Positions 1-10,490 of a stretch of DNA of 64,000 nt are shown here, one piece after another (positions within the stretch are counted from its first letter, which is position 1; each line of letters begins with the position of its first letter). Source of the DNA: Globodera rostochiensis (Eukaryota > Nematoda > Chromadorea > Rhabditida > Heteroderidae); the NCBI GenBank assembly GCA_018350325.1, contig JAEVLN010000004.1:558001-622000 (forward strand), read 5' to 3'. The notes below the pieces were generated by a model. That model saw only the letters and a program-made list of their open reading frames with translations. It was not told the DNA's origin and did not search any database. The translations under genes and the position numbers were made by a program.

Positions 1-132
1 GGTTGCCCGATGTAAAATTGGAGGATTGTCGTCCAATTTGAGTGGTTTGGGGAAACGACGGTGCAGGCTTTGAAAAATTCAACCATCCCGTCGATGGCGA
101 TTGATTTGGGAGATGGGCCGTTGCGCCAAAAC
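1..132 (-). CDS. D-type cassette exon of the secreted cassette family, cut by window edge
   Basis: Read on the minus strand, a CTTGAAG acceptor is followed from 132 by an open frame in phase 1 (GT TTT GGC ...). It codes Gly-Phe-Gly-Ala-Thr and then a Ser/Pro/Asn/Gln-rich stretch ending in the family hallmark SSNFTSGN at the edge. The same TTGAAG|GTTTTGAC start is used by the cassettes at 1849, 9661, 24779 and 28187. The frame is intact to base 1, so this is probably a downstream cassette of the M1 locus that continues outside the window. Whether it is spliced to M1 is unknown. Confidence 0.5.
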
Positions 133-337
133 CTTCAAGTAAAATTAGGACAATAAATTCGGAAAAACTATCTTATTTGTGCTTCTCTCCAAATCATTTT
201 TGGGTTGAATTCTTTTTTTAATTTAGGGGCAAATTTTGTCGTTTTTATTGCATTTTTCTTAAGAAATTTTTGGAAAAGGGCTTGAAATATTGAATTTCTT
301 TCAAAAATTTTTCGGAAAAATGCCAAAAAAATACAGG

Positions 338-597
338 CTAAAGCCCGGACTTGAGCTTCGAGCGAGATCTCAGACGAGATTCTCGAGAAATCTCGTCGAA
401 ATTTTCGAGATCTCGTCTCGTACCAGTGCTCGTATAGAGCAGTTTCTGTACCTGTAATCGAAGAAAATGACCAATTGCCAGAATTCGGTGCTTTTGAAAA
501 GTTGGTGCTTTTTCCTCTATTCCATGCGCCTGGGTTGCCCGATGTAAAGTTGGAGGATTGTCGTCCAATTTGGGGGGCTTGGAGAAACGGCGGTGCG
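338..597 (-). pseudogene. Truncated D cassette with no usable acceptor
   Basis: The minus-strand sequence codes the D hallmark (PPFLQAPQIGRQSSNFTSGN) and GKSTNFSKAP, then breaks into unrelated sequence containing CTCGAGA-type repeats. Where intact cassettes have TTTGAAG|GTTTTGAC, this one reads CTTTAATTTTTGAC, so there is no AG before the coding part. A near copy lies at about 10940-11215. Both sit in a longer duplicated block (about 338-1080 versus 10860-11720). I read it as a dead or skipped cassette. Confidence 0.5.
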
Positions 598-783
598 TCA
601 AAAATTAAAGTAATTAGGACATAATTCGAGAATTCATATAGATTAAAATTTCATTAATTTATGACAGAAAAGTCACAGGAAACGTTTTGTTGCTTTTTTG
701 GTCACAATGTCTTTATTAAAATTGACAAAGGCATATTCAACCCAACAAAATCTCATAAAATGAGTGTTTTTAAAAATCCAAAA

Positions 784-1060
784 TGAGCTGTCGAGAGTCT
801 CGGTCTCGGAAAACGAGACTCGAGAACCGAGACTTTTTTGCACTGTTAAAGATTGGCTTTTTTGGAGAGAATTCATTACAGAATTCTGAGCTTAAAAGAT
901 TTGAAAAATACATGACAAGTCAAATTTTAGATATCATTAATTTAATATCTTTTGCCCGATTGTGTCTTGGAAGTTCGTTGGCTCAGTGGTTGAATTCTAT
1001 CTCGTAGTTTAATTATCTGATGTTCAACTCCCCGAGTAAAAACCTATTTTATTCTTTTAA
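784..1060 (+). repeat. CTCGAG-rich hairpin repeat with tRNA-like tail (SINE-like)
   Basis: A block beginning GAGCTGTTCGAGAGTCTCGG-like contains palindromic CTCGAG words. It continues into GGCTCAGTGGTTGAAT (resembling a Pol III A box) and GTTCAACTCCCC (resembling a B box) about 45 bases later. The whole block recurs at 11400-11720, inverted at about 18610-18775, and in part at 8650-8940 (minus). This supports a dispersed tRNA-headed element; no coding sequence is seen. Confidence 0.5.
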
Positions 1061-1290
1061 TTTAATAATTATTCTATTTTATTCTTATTCTTAGTCAAAA
1101 AACATCACTCATAAAACCTTATAAAATGCGGCCTGATATGTACCCCTAAAAATTGAAACCAAATTTATTTAGTGAATTTCAAAAAAAAAAAATTCGAACT
1201 TTCTCGGTTCTCGAGTCGAGAAATTTCTCGGTTTTTTTGGGTATTCTCGGGGTCATTTCTCGGTAAATTTCAAAATACCGAGCGCTTTAC

Positions 1291-1440
1291 CTTTTTGATT
1301 TCTCGGCGTGATCAACGACTGAAGACTTCCATCATCGGGTTGATTGGACGAATAATATGACGATGCTGCTGGTGTGTCGTGCATTGACGGCGAAAATTGG
1401 GGTTCTTGAGGGGATGCACCGAGCAAATTCGACACAGCAC
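1291..1440 (-). CDS. F cassette exon (phase 1/1) downstream of gene M1
   Basis: The minus-strand exon runs from a TTTTGAG acceptor at 1440 to an AAAAG|GTAAAGC donor at 1291, 150 bp, entering and leaving in phase 1. It codes GAVSNLLGASPQEP, then a Ser/Pro/Asp-rich segment ending SLQSLITPRNQK. A second copy lies on the plus strand at 17547-17708. M1's last exon has a GGTAAAAGC site in the same phase, so splicing of M1 into this exon would keep the frame. That junction is inferred, not shown. Confidence 0.5.
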
Positions 1441-1568
1441 CTCAAAATTTAGGTTTACGAATTGATCAGAATCAAAGTTTGAATTAAAATTATAGCCACG
1501 CCTTATTTCAACATGAAATTCATTCAAAAATTCCTTAAAATTTTTAAAAAACTTTTGAAAAAAAGGAA

Positions 1569-3170
1569 TTAAGGCAAATTTAGGAAAATGTTTGAATCTT
1601 TCGATGCGCTTTTACCCCATGCGTTTTTCCATGAGCTCGGATTTTTCGGGTTGACCACCGAATAAAGACTTCCATCATCCCCGAACCAATTCGTAGAATC
1701 AGTCCCAGCTTGGGATGGCAATGGCACAAATGTGTCGTCCGTTGGGGGGGCTTGCTGATGCGACGATGAGCCTGGTGCTTTTGAAAAGTTGGGTGCGCCG
1801 GTCCATCGCGTCGATTGCGATTGTGGGAGATAGGGCGTCGCGTCAAAACCTTCAATTAATTAGGACACCAAATAAATATTTCAGTCTTTTGAAATCTCAT
1901 AAAATATATAATCTCCTCATCATTGTGGTTTAATTATTGCAGAAAAAGTCCCAAAAATTGATTTTCCTCTTTTGGTCATGCTTTAGAATTTCAGAAATTT
2001 AAAATTCAGACCAATGTTTGGACCGGTCTGGGTTCGACTCGTACTCCGTAAAAGCATCTCGACAAAATCTCAATAAATCTACAGTATGTGGCATACAGTA
2101 CCTGGCACTGATTGCATGACTAATTTATATTGGCGTTCATACAGTTTTTGCCTGGCCCCCGCTAAGAATTTGTTTGTTTCCTCCTCTATAGCCTTTTTAG
2201 CATTCTGAACTAGGTTGCCCGATGCCAATGCTTCAAAATTCGGCGTGCCACCGCCAGCCGCCTGAACCGTGAAAAAAAGTCAAGATTAGTACTCAGAACT
2301 ATTGATGGGCTTTGGAAGGATCGAATTAAGTTCCATCGTAAGGATTCGATTCTACACCGAATACTTTTGAGAATTCTTGAATACCCTGGCATCGTTTGGA
2401 ATTGATGATCCTGGGTTGCCCGCCAATGCTTCAAAATTCGGCGTGCCACCGCCAGCCGCCTGAACCGTGAAAAAAAGTCAAGATTAGCACTCAAGAACTA
2501 TTGATGGGCTTTGGAAGGATCGAATTAAGTGTTCCATCGTAAGGATTCGATTCTACACCGAATACTTTTGAGAATTCTTGAATTACACTGGCTTCGTATG
2601 GAATTGATGATCCTGGGTTGCCCGATGCCGAGGCCAATGCTTGAAAATTCGGCGTGCCACCGCCATCTTCCTGAACCGTGAAAAAAGGGTCAAGATTAAT
2701 ACTCAAGAACTGACTTTTACAAATAAACACTCTTTATGCCGATAAAAGAACTGTAAAAACTGTTATATTAGGGTTGGTCCGTGTCCCTGAACCCCGACTT
2801 TTTAGAATTTTTCGGGGTTTTTGCTGGGAAAACCCCCGTTCCCCGACTTTTTTAGTCGGGGACGAAAACCCCGACCCCGACTTTTTCCGCCTCCGAGGGG
2901 TCGGGGACCAGCCCTATATTATAATTTAGCAATTACCCTCATTTTCTTCACGTATTTCTGCAGCGTGCTTTTGCCCATTTCGAGTTTTAATTTTTTCAAC
3001 TTTTTTAACAACTTTTTCTGCCCACGTAATTCGTTTGTACGGAAATCATAATTCTCTTTAACCAAATCCATAGCCTCCTTATTATTTATGAGATCTTCAT
3101 AACTAATGCAGTAACTGTTTTTCAGAATGCAACTGAATGTCAGAGTTAACAAAAAAAGTAATGCACGCAT
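1569..3170 (-). CDS. M1: secreted cassette-family protein, 284 aa model
   Basis: Function not recognised. Model exons (minus): 3170-2937, 2670-2566, 2459-2385, 2261-2102, 1849-1569, all GT-AG, 855 bp in frame. The first exon codes a signal peptide (MRALLFLLTLTFSC) and a helical domain of about 57 residues rich in Lys/Leu/Glu, ending KKMR|GTAATT. Three C cassettes follow, each starting GGGTPNF and sharing the core GNPGSS. The third departs after GN into a charged stretch (LVQNAKKAIEEE ... QSVP) ending in phase 1, which matches the phase-1 D cassette at 1849. The D cassette is Ser/Pro/Gln-rich and stops after a short tail. An acceptor TTTTTCAG directly abuts the start codon. Alternatives are skipping of C cassettes, or use of GGTAAAAGC near the end to continue into the F cassette at 1440. 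Confidence 0.68.
2780..2930. repeat. Degenerate GTCGGGG/CCCCGAC GC-rich repeat
   Basis: Irregular runs of CCCCGACTTTTT and GGTCGGGGAC lie in the first intron of M1. The corresponding intron of M4 carries the same block at about 29495-29636. Related GC-rich blocks recur at 3880-4012, 31040-31165 and 40680-40795. No coding or RNA signal is seen. Confidence 0.5.
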
Positions 3171-3187
3171 CTGAAAAATGAAGGAAT
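3171..3187 (-). promoter_or_regulatory. Splice acceptor abutting the M1 start codon (possible trans-splice site)
   Basis: In gene orientation the sequence reads CCTTCATTTTTCAG directly followed by ATGCG. The same pyrimidine-rich acceptor abuts ATG in M2, P3 and M5, and as TTTTCCAG in M4. P4 has TTTTTCCG instead. In a nematode this suggests spliced-leader trans-splicing at the start codon. An unseen 5'-UTR exon is the alternative. Confidence 0.5.
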
Positions 3188-4195
3188 TTAAATTCAATTT
3201 AAAATCTTTTCCGAGGTTTGGCGTTCGACTTATTTGTTGAACAAAATGTCGAAATTATAATTGGGGGCATAATGTCGCAGAAAATTTATGCTAGGGTCGG
3301 TGTGTAAAGGTACGACATTGGGTCAAAATGGGTTGTTGAAATTTGGAAACAAATTTTTTTGTTTTTGCGCCAACTTTTATCGTGACATTGGGCTGATTTT
3401 GTGTTAGGAGATGCGCCAATGTATGAGCTTTTAAAAAGACGTCCCGTCGAAACTCTACAAAAATTGGCAAAAATGATAGTTTTTACGTTGCCGGGAGCAC
3501 CAGCAGAATACCAATGCAAAAAAAGGGAATAGTGCCATTGTTAGGTATATTCCATCCTTTTAAATTGCCTTCTTCGATTGCCACCACAAAAAATCACAGA
3601 AAATGAATGACTTTTTGCACCAAAACAATCATTTGGCTGGCCTAAAATGGAATTGGCATACACATTTCGATAATGGGGCATAGATGTTCTCACAGAGAAA
3701 CTCATAAGGCTTGCCCGGCCAAGAAGGGACTCATAATTATAAAATAAATAAAACAAATAAATTAAATTAAATTAAGAAAAACCCTAGGGACAGAAGCCAA
3801 AAGTAAAGCCCCCCTATACCTACTCCCTCATAAATTCCACCCCCCGCAGGCGACTAGTTCCCAAAAAAAGTCCGATCTTTAGGGGTGTTTGTTCACCCCC
3901 GATCCCCGACCCAAAAAAAGGTCGGGACGGTGTCGGGGAGACCGGGATTGGCCATCTCGGGGTCGGGTTCGGGGAGGACCCCCTTTTGGGGCTCGGGGGT
4001 CGGGGCTTAAACCTACTAATAAAAATAAAGAAAAGAACAATAAGGTTTAAATGATGCTTTTGCTGCATTGTCCACCGCTTTTATGCGGCTTTCAATCGAT
4101 GGCTAGAATGTGATTTTATCGAAGGATGATGGATAAGCCTTAGAAATAGCATTATAAACGAAGAGAGTGAAGGGGATGCGAGGCAATTATTGGTT

Positions 4196-4340
4196 GGCAT
4201 TTGCGTCAAGCCCAAATTTTTGGCATTTGCGTCAAGCCCAAATTTTTGGCATTTGCGTCATGCCCAAATTTTTGGCATTTGCGTCAAGCCCAAATTTTTA
4301 GCATTTGCGTAAAGCCCAAATTTTTGGCATTGGCATGATT
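4196..4340. repeat. 27-bp minisatellite carrying TGGCAT (DOG-box-like) motifs
   Basis: About five tandem copies of a 27-bp unit with core TTGGCATTTGCGTCAAGCCC. The block lies about 1 kb upstream of the M1 start. Equivalent arrays lie upstream of M4 (about 31350-31505) and M5 (about 40985-41065). TGGCAT is the reverse complement of ATGCCA, the motif reported as the dorsal-gland promoter 'DOG box' in potato cyst nematodes. Regulatory function here is inference. Confidence 0.65.
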
Positions 4341-4675
4341 TTGGCCTTTCTCATCGATTATTTTATTATATTTCCATTATACATCTTACGTCGACAAAAT
4401 TATATGATAAAATTGCTGTTGTAGTAAGTAGTGGCATTGGCTCACTTTGGACTCCCCTCCCGGTTCCCCTTTTGTACGCGGACCGGGATAAGGTAGCCTT
4501 TATCTGGGATAGATAGGGACAACAATGGGACGTACAGCTTCCCTGATCGAGCGGGGAAGTAAGGTTCACATCTCGGCCAATATGCGTGGAATGAAAAGGG
4601 TCGGGAACGGAGGTGAGAGGAGGGAGAACCGCCCCTTGGGATAAAAGAGATGGGCGACAATGATTGGTGGGGACC

Positions 4676-5779
4676 AGTGTTTTGCTGTTCCAACAATTTT
4701 GAACCTGTTCCTGTTCTGTTCTGAAATCTTAGAACATCCTATCTGTTCTGTTCCTGTTCTGTTCCGACCTCGAGAACAGAACAGGAACAGAACAGAGTAA
4801 ACTGTTCTTAGACTGTTCCAAATCAAAATTTTTCCGAGTGAAATTCAGTCTGAAATTTTAATTGATGATGCATTGGACAAAGTGTTCAATCACTTCCTAG
4901 TGATGCTCGACACCTAAATTTATCCCGACCCCTTGGGCGAAAAAGGAGGTTGGGGTTGGTCATGTCGAGGGTCGGGGGCGACACAATTTTGAGAATGAGG
5001 AGCAGCTCAAATTCAAAATTTTTTGAGAATTCTGCTTTACATCAGGAGGGGGGGGGGGGTCGGCGGTGCCGATAGGCGCCGCCGAGAAAATTTTGAATTT
5101 TTGACTTAATTTCTTAAGGGATTTGCAACCATTTTTTGAAGATTTTGATGGAATTGTTAAAAAAATTGGTCTTGATTTTTAAAAACAAAACAAAAGGGTC
5201 CCCCTATGATTTTTTTCTCAAGTTTAATGAAACAAATAAAAAATTTTTATGTCTTCAAAAAATATTTAATCTAAAATATTTTTAATTACCATCAAAGTTC
5301 ATAAAGAGAAAAAAAAATCATTTACTCGGGGATTCGAACCCACAGCCCCAGGCATCACATATCACTCACCATTACACCACACCAAGGAGTTAAATAAAAA
5401 GAATAAAAAAGATTTTCACTAGGGAAAGTTGAACCTTAGCCAAATTTGAATCACGTCACTCAGTTTAACCACTACGCCTGAGATCATACTGAGTAATTGA
5501 AAAATTTCAAATATATTACTCAATAAAAGTTCAATTCTTCAATTTTTACCCTGTTCTAGCTTGGCCTGTTCTGTTCCTGTTCTGTTCTGTTCCTGTTCTG
5601 TTCCTGTTCTGTTCCTGTTCTGTTCCTGTTCTGTTCCTGTTCTGTTCCTGTTCTGTTCCTGTTCTGTTCCTGTTCCTGTTCCAAGGATTTCAAATCTGTT
5701 CCTGTTCCTGTTCTGTTCTGAAATCTTAGGACAGAACAGAACAGGAACAGAACAGGCCAAGCTGGAACAGCAAAACACT
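4676..5779. mobile_element. 1104-bp terminal-inverted-repeat element with 10-bp target duplication
   Basis: The ends are inverted copies: AGTGTTTTGCTGTTCC at 4676 and GGAACAGCAAAACACT ending at 5779. The flanks are identical 10-bp direct repeats GGTGGGGACC (4666-4675 and 5780-5789). The paralogous locus at 31850-31859 has a single GGTGGGGACC with the same sequence on both sides, which is a clean empty site. Next to each end are arrays of TGTTCCTGTTCTG in inverted orientation. No transposase frame is visible, so it is non-autonomous. A 10-bp duplication fits Mutator-like elements best; hAT elements normally make 8 bp. The interior holds tRNA-like segments and a GC-rich dispersed repeat. Confidence 0.85.
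5325..5500 (-). repeat. Two tRNA-like (SINE head) segments inside the TIR element
   Basis: On the minus strand, 5395-5328 reads TGGTGTAATGGTGAGTG (A-box-like) and then GGTTCGAATCC (B box). The adjacent 5500-5440 reads GGCGTAGTGGTTAAACTG and then GGTTCAAC. Both have the order and spacing of Pol III promoters of tRNA-derived repeats, but neither folds into a convincing tRNA. Related minus-strand heads occur at about 30945-30990 and 41695-41760. Confidence 0.45.
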
Positions 5780-5822
5780 GGTGGGGACCCCAGGGCAAAG
5801 AATGAGTGTGATCAGATTATAT

Positions 5823-6689
5823 CAGGGCTGCGATATCTGCGGATTTTTTTTTCCTCATTCTGTGGTTTTTGGAAAGGCCAATGAGCATTTTTTTTGAAAT
5901 GCAGATTTGCGGATTTTTGTGGTCTTTTGAGATTCTTGTAGACCTTTTGGCGAAAATTGACCAATAAAAAGCATTTTTCTTAACAAATATCGTTAAGATC
6001 ATTTAAAAAATTTTCCCGCCAGCGCCTATCGGCGCCGCCGGACTTCTTTCATTACTAAAAAGCTTCAAAAAATGCCATATTTTTAAAATTTGGCTGCAAA
6101 TCTCTTAACCGGGCTTCCAAATCTGAAGTTTTAGCCTCATTTTGTGGTTTTTTGGAAGGACAAAAGGCAAAATTTTCAAAAAAGAGGTTTTTTGTGGTTT
6201 TTCAAAAGTTCGGGAGGTTTTTTTAATGCAAAAAAAGCATCACATTCTTTCAAATTTTGGTTGCAAATCTCTTAACAAATTAAGTCAAAAATTCCAAATT
6301 TTCCCCGGCGGCGACTATCGGCACCGCCGGACCCCCTCCCCTTTTCCAAAAACTTTTTGGAAAATCGCGCGCAAATAAATTAAAAATGCATATTTGTAAC
6401 AGAAATTTGCTCAAATCAATTGTTAGTACCAATAAATACCGTATATACTGTTTTAATTCCACACCCTCTGATAATTCCACACCCTCTAATAATTCCGCCC
6501 TTTCTGAGGAGGTTGAAAAATAATTCCACATGTGGAATTAAAACAGTATATACGGTATAACTTTTGAAGCGAAGTTAACATAAATTTTGGGTTATGATGA
6601 AGAAATGACGAATTTGCGGATTTTGGGTATCAAATGAGGATCTTTTAATGCTTCAATGCGGATGTTAAAATTTTGAGATCGCAGCCCTG
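5823..6689. mobile_element. 867-bp hAT-like non-autonomous element with 8-bp target duplication
   Basis: The terminal inverted repeats are CAGGGCTGCGAT at 5823 and ATCGCAGCCCTG ending at 6689. They are flanked by the 8-bp direct repeat GATTATAT (5815-5822 and 6690-6697). CAGGG-type termini with 8-bp duplications are typical of hAT transposons. No transposase is encoded. A decayed right end of the same family lies at about 32945-33097, in the paralogous region upstream of M4. Confidence 0.82.
6439..6554. mobile_element. 116-bp TA-flanked palindromic MITE nested in the hAT-like element
   Basis: Ends CCGTATATACTGTTTTAATT and its reverse complement form a near-perfect palindrome, with a TA dinucleotide on both sides (6437-6438, 6555-6556). 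The related sequence at about 32958 reads AATAAATATAACTTTT with no insert, exactly the expected empty site. TA duplication fits the Tc1/mariner superfamily. It inserted after the two hAT copies separated. Confidence 0.8.
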
Positions 6690-6769
6690 GATTATATGTG
6701 TCGGTAGCATTGGGCTCTTTATGCCACACCCTCACAATTAATTTGGCATTTGCATGCGGCGCGCTTTTC

Positions 6770-6905
6770 TGAATCCTGGTACGGCATTTGGGAGGCTTGC
6801 TGATCTTGGTATACGGCATTTGGGAGGCTTGCTACTCCTGGTATACGGCATTTGGGAGGCTTGCTACTCCTGGTATACGGCATTTGAGAAGCTTGCTGAT
6901 CTTGG
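6770..6905. repeat. Short 32-bp minisatellite array (same family as 33.2-33.9 kb)
   Basis: About four copies of a 32-bp unit containing ATACGGCATTTGGGAGGCTT. The large array at 33165-33880 is preceded by the same flank (ACACCCTCACAATTAATTTGGCATTTGC). The two are therefore allelic-type copies in the paralogous upstream regions of M1 and M4, differing mainly in copy number. Confidence 0.75.
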
Positions 6906-7039
6906 TATAAAGCTTTTTACCAACTATAAACCAAACTATTTGGAGATTTTTAGCAATTATAAACCAAACTATAACCCAACAATTGCCTCGCATTGCCTTC
7001 ACTCTCTTTGTCATAATTAGGGTCCGGATTTTCATGTTT

Positions 7040-8640
7040 TAACATTTTTTTTTGTAGAATAGGGAATCATGAGAGGGCCCAAAAATAGCATTCATTTCGA
7101 AAAATTTTAGAATTTTTACTCAATATTTTGGCTTTTTTGAGAATAAATTAATATTTAGCCATTTTTTCATAATAAATCAAAATTTTATGCATTTTCTTGA
7201 GAAAAATGCAATTTTTAGGCATTATTCGAAAAATTCTTGAGGAAATTCAACATTTCAGGCACTTTTTCCCAAGATTTCTTAAGTAAAATGCAGTAAAAAC
7301 GAAAAATGTACCCTTGAAATCAAATTTGTTTTTTTCAAACTATAAATGCAGGGCAAGACAAAACGTCGGGAACAAAACGGCGGGAACAAAACGATACCCA
7401 CTCAAAAATGCCCCCCTAAAAATGACTTTTTTTGAAAATCCGCCTCAAAGATCGAAATTTTCCTTGTAATTTTTTTATTTATATTTTTTATAAAATTTTC
7501 AAAAACAAATGGGATATTACAACATTTTTATTCTTAGAGAAAAATTAATAAAAAATGACGCATTTTGAAGGTTTTTACTCTAGTGTTCGGCAAATGGGGT
7601 TTTTCGGTATTCTGTATCGGTATTTCGGCAAAATACCGATACTGAAAAATCCCGGAATCTCAAAATTTCCTCGGTTGGTATACCGAATCAGTAATACCGT
7701 ACCGTGCCGAACACTAGTTTTTACTAGGTTTGTTCACTGTCGGTTTTAAACCGGTACTCTGGTTTTCGGTTAGGCCGGTTTTGCGACCCCCGATTTTCGG
7801 TTTCGGTTTTTGGCCGACACCCGGTAAACCGAAAACCGAAACCGGTTTTTTGTCAAATTATCGGGGGGGGGGGGGTAGTTAAAATCTTGAAACTAAATAG
7901 TGGCATTTTAGGGCAATTTTATCTTAAAGAATTTTCAAAAACAAAAAAAAAATTGTGGAAGGTGGGTGGGTCGGCGGTGGCCAATAGGCGCCGCTGAGAA
8001 AATTTTGAATTTTTGACTCAATTTGTTAGGAGCAGAGCTGATCGAATTCGTAAATTTTGGACCAATTTTTTAAACAAATTTCGTTAAATTCTAAAATTTT
8101 CTTCGGCGGGGACCTCTCCCATTCCTAAAATTTGAAAAAATTTCCGTATCTTTAAAATTTTGGTTACAAATAAATCTCTCAGCAAATAAAGGGAAAATGC
8201 CTAAATGATTTTCCATACCTCCCTCCCCCAAAGCAACCCTCTAAATACGTGCCGGCCTCTTAAAATTAACGATGTTTATTATAATTTTGGAAAGGAGCAC
8301 TCTAATTGTCTTTTTTTATAATTTTTTTAATAAAAATTTACTGATTTAAAAAAAAATTGCTTAAGAAAAATGCAACTCAAAATGCACACCTAAGAATCGA
8401 CTAATTCGTTGTTGGACCAATTTTCTTTGGCCGCATTCATAATTGGCTGCAAATCGGTTAACAAATTGAGTAGAAATTCAAAATTTTGCCAGCAAATCTT
8501 ACCAACCAATTTGCAACAAATTATGAATTTCTTTTTCGCCGTGGCTCCGATAGGTTCGCCGGGCAAAAATTCGGAAAATGTGTTTAAAATTGCGAAAAAA
8601 AAAACCCATCATTTTTATAAGGTTTTGTAAGAATCAATAA
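7040..8640. other. Gene-poor interval with dispersed repeats
   Basis: No coding frame with support. It contains poly-A/T-rich sequence, a GGTTTTCGGTTTCGG-rich block near 7770-7850, and a copy of the GGCGGTGCCGATAGG dispersed repeat at about 7965-8035, followed by decayed related sequence. I see nothing else. Confidence 0.5.
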
Positions 8641-8649
8641 AAAGTATTA

Positions 8650-9120
8650 AATTAAAAAAATAACATAGATTTCACTCGGTGAGTAGAAACTCCTATAGAT
8701 ATAAGTTAGAGTCAGAAATTAACCACTGAGCCATACGGGCAGTGAATGACGATTTTGTGTAAAGATATTTAAATTAAGGATTTCTAAATTTGTCATTATG
8801 TATTTTTCAAATCTTTCAAGCCCATAATTATTTAATGATCTTACCAAAAATGCCATCTTTACCAGTGCGAAAAAGTCTCGTTTTTCCGAGACTAAAAACC
8901 CGAGAAATTTCACGACTCGAGACCGCGAATCTCGAACAGCTCTATTCAATTACGGAATTCAAAATTTGATTTGTCATTATGTTTTTCAAATCTTTTAAGC
9001 TTAGGATTCTGAATAAATTTTAACCAAAAATGCCATCTTTAGGGGTGTAAAAAGGTCTCGATTTTCTAGACCAAGTACCCAAGACCGAGACCCAAAAAAC
9101 CCGAGACAATTTTGATCACT
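8650..9120 (-). repeat. tRNA-headed dispersed repeat with CTCGAGA hairpin words
   Basis: On the minus strand 8745-8655 reads TGGCTCAGTGGTTAAT, then a TCTACTCACCGAG segment at B-box spacing. It is flanked upstream by TTTTTCGCACTG and CTCGAGAC-type palindromes as in the 784-1060 element, from which it is diverged. It is followed by a second partial copy to about 9120. Confidence 0.45.
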
Positions 9121-9269
9121 AGATTATAGCTAATCAATCGCTGCTTTGCAGAGAGAAGCTCAAAGCTCCAAACAATAATAGCAAAAAAGAGTTTAACAGA
9201 ATAACAATTGTGAACAGTGAGTGATCGCAAATGATGATCTTCGGGAATCATTGATCAGTGTGCACAACT

Positions 9270-10490
9270 CTAGTTTCTCGGCTTTTTCCCTGTTTTTGTT
9301 GCATTTTTACCTGTCGATGAGCTAGGTTTTCTTGTGTTGACCACCGAATAAAGATCTCCCTCATTGTTTTGCGAATTTCCCCCGCTCCAATCCAAAGAAG
9401 GCGTTCCAGGTTGGGATGACACAAACTTAGTGGATGGATTTAATGGGGCTGATTGATTGAGCGGCTGGTTTGGGAATGCTGGAAATGATGTGCCCGACAT
9501 TGGGGCTTGCTGAAACGGCATCGTGCCACCGTAATGCGACGATGAGCCGGGGTTGCCCGAATTAAAGTTGGATGTGTTTGGTGTGGGGCTGAAAAAGTTG
9601 GATGCGCTGGTCCTTCCCGTCGATTGCAATTGATTTGGGAAATACGGCGCCGTGTCAAACCCTTCAAATAATTAGGGTAATTAATTCAAAAGAATAGATT
9701 ATTCCCTTTTCTCTTTTTTCGCAGCATTTTTACCTTTCCATGAGCTCGTATTTTTCGGCCTGACCACCAAAGCAAGATCTCCATCATTGTTTTGCGAATT
9801 CCATCCAAAATTCGTAGAATCAGTTCCAGCTTGGGGTAGCACAAATGTGGGCGCTGAGCCTGGTAAATGGTAATTGATGAAACTGACACACAAAATTGGT
9901 AGAGTCAGATAAAAAGTTTTTGTTAGGGGTATACAGGTCGTAGAATCCGGAACTGCAAACCATTTCGAACCCCGGACCCGGCTTCGAACAACTTTTACAA
10001 TTTAAAAAAATATCTTTTAAACCCATGTTTTTCCTTGTACCTGTTTTCTTTAATCTTTATGACAGAAAAGTCACAAGAAACGTTTTGTTCCTTTTGGTCA
10101 TAATGTCTTTACCTTGCGATGCGTTTTTTGATGAGCCCGGTTTTCCCGTTCTGATCATCGACTCAAGAGTTCCCTCATTGTTTTGCGAATTTCCTCCGAA
10201 CCAATCCAAAGAATCCGTTTCATTTTGTGATGGCACAAAGTTTGTGGATGAATTTAATGGGGCTGATTGATTGAGCGGGTTTGGGAATGCTGGGAATGAT
10301 GATGTGCCCGGCATTGGGGCTTGCTGAAACGGCATCGCGCCACAGTAATGCGATGATGAGCCTGGGTTGCCCGAATTAAAGTTGGATGTGTTTGGTGTGG
10401 GGCTGAAAAAGTTGGATGCGCTGGTCCTTCCCGTCGATTGCAATTGATTTGGGAGAAACGGCATCGCGCCACAGTAATTCGACGCTGAGC
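9270..10490 (-). CDS. Three-cassette downstream block (phase 1/1, 1/1, terminal) of the cassette family
   Basis: Minus-strand exons 10490-10113, 9859-9734 and 9661-9270 join in frame, all in phase 1, and end with a stop. The first is a chimera that begins as a G-type cassette (GSASNYCGAMPF) and continues as an E cassette (LPNQLQSTGRTS). The second is a short G-type cassette (APTFVLPQAGTDSTNF). The third is a full E cassette ending in a basic tail (KNATKTGKKPRN). No signal-peptide exon lies just upstream. The nearest is M2 (13837), whose D exon ends in phase 1, so this block may be an alternative 3' end of M2 or a remnant of another gene. GTAAAG/GTAAAA donors and CCAG/ACAG acceptors are seen. 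Confidence 0.55.

Noticed and set aside
5561..5884. Frame with CSVPVLFCSC repeats
   Set aside because: Is the TGTTCCTGTTCTG array at the end of the 1104-bp transposon.
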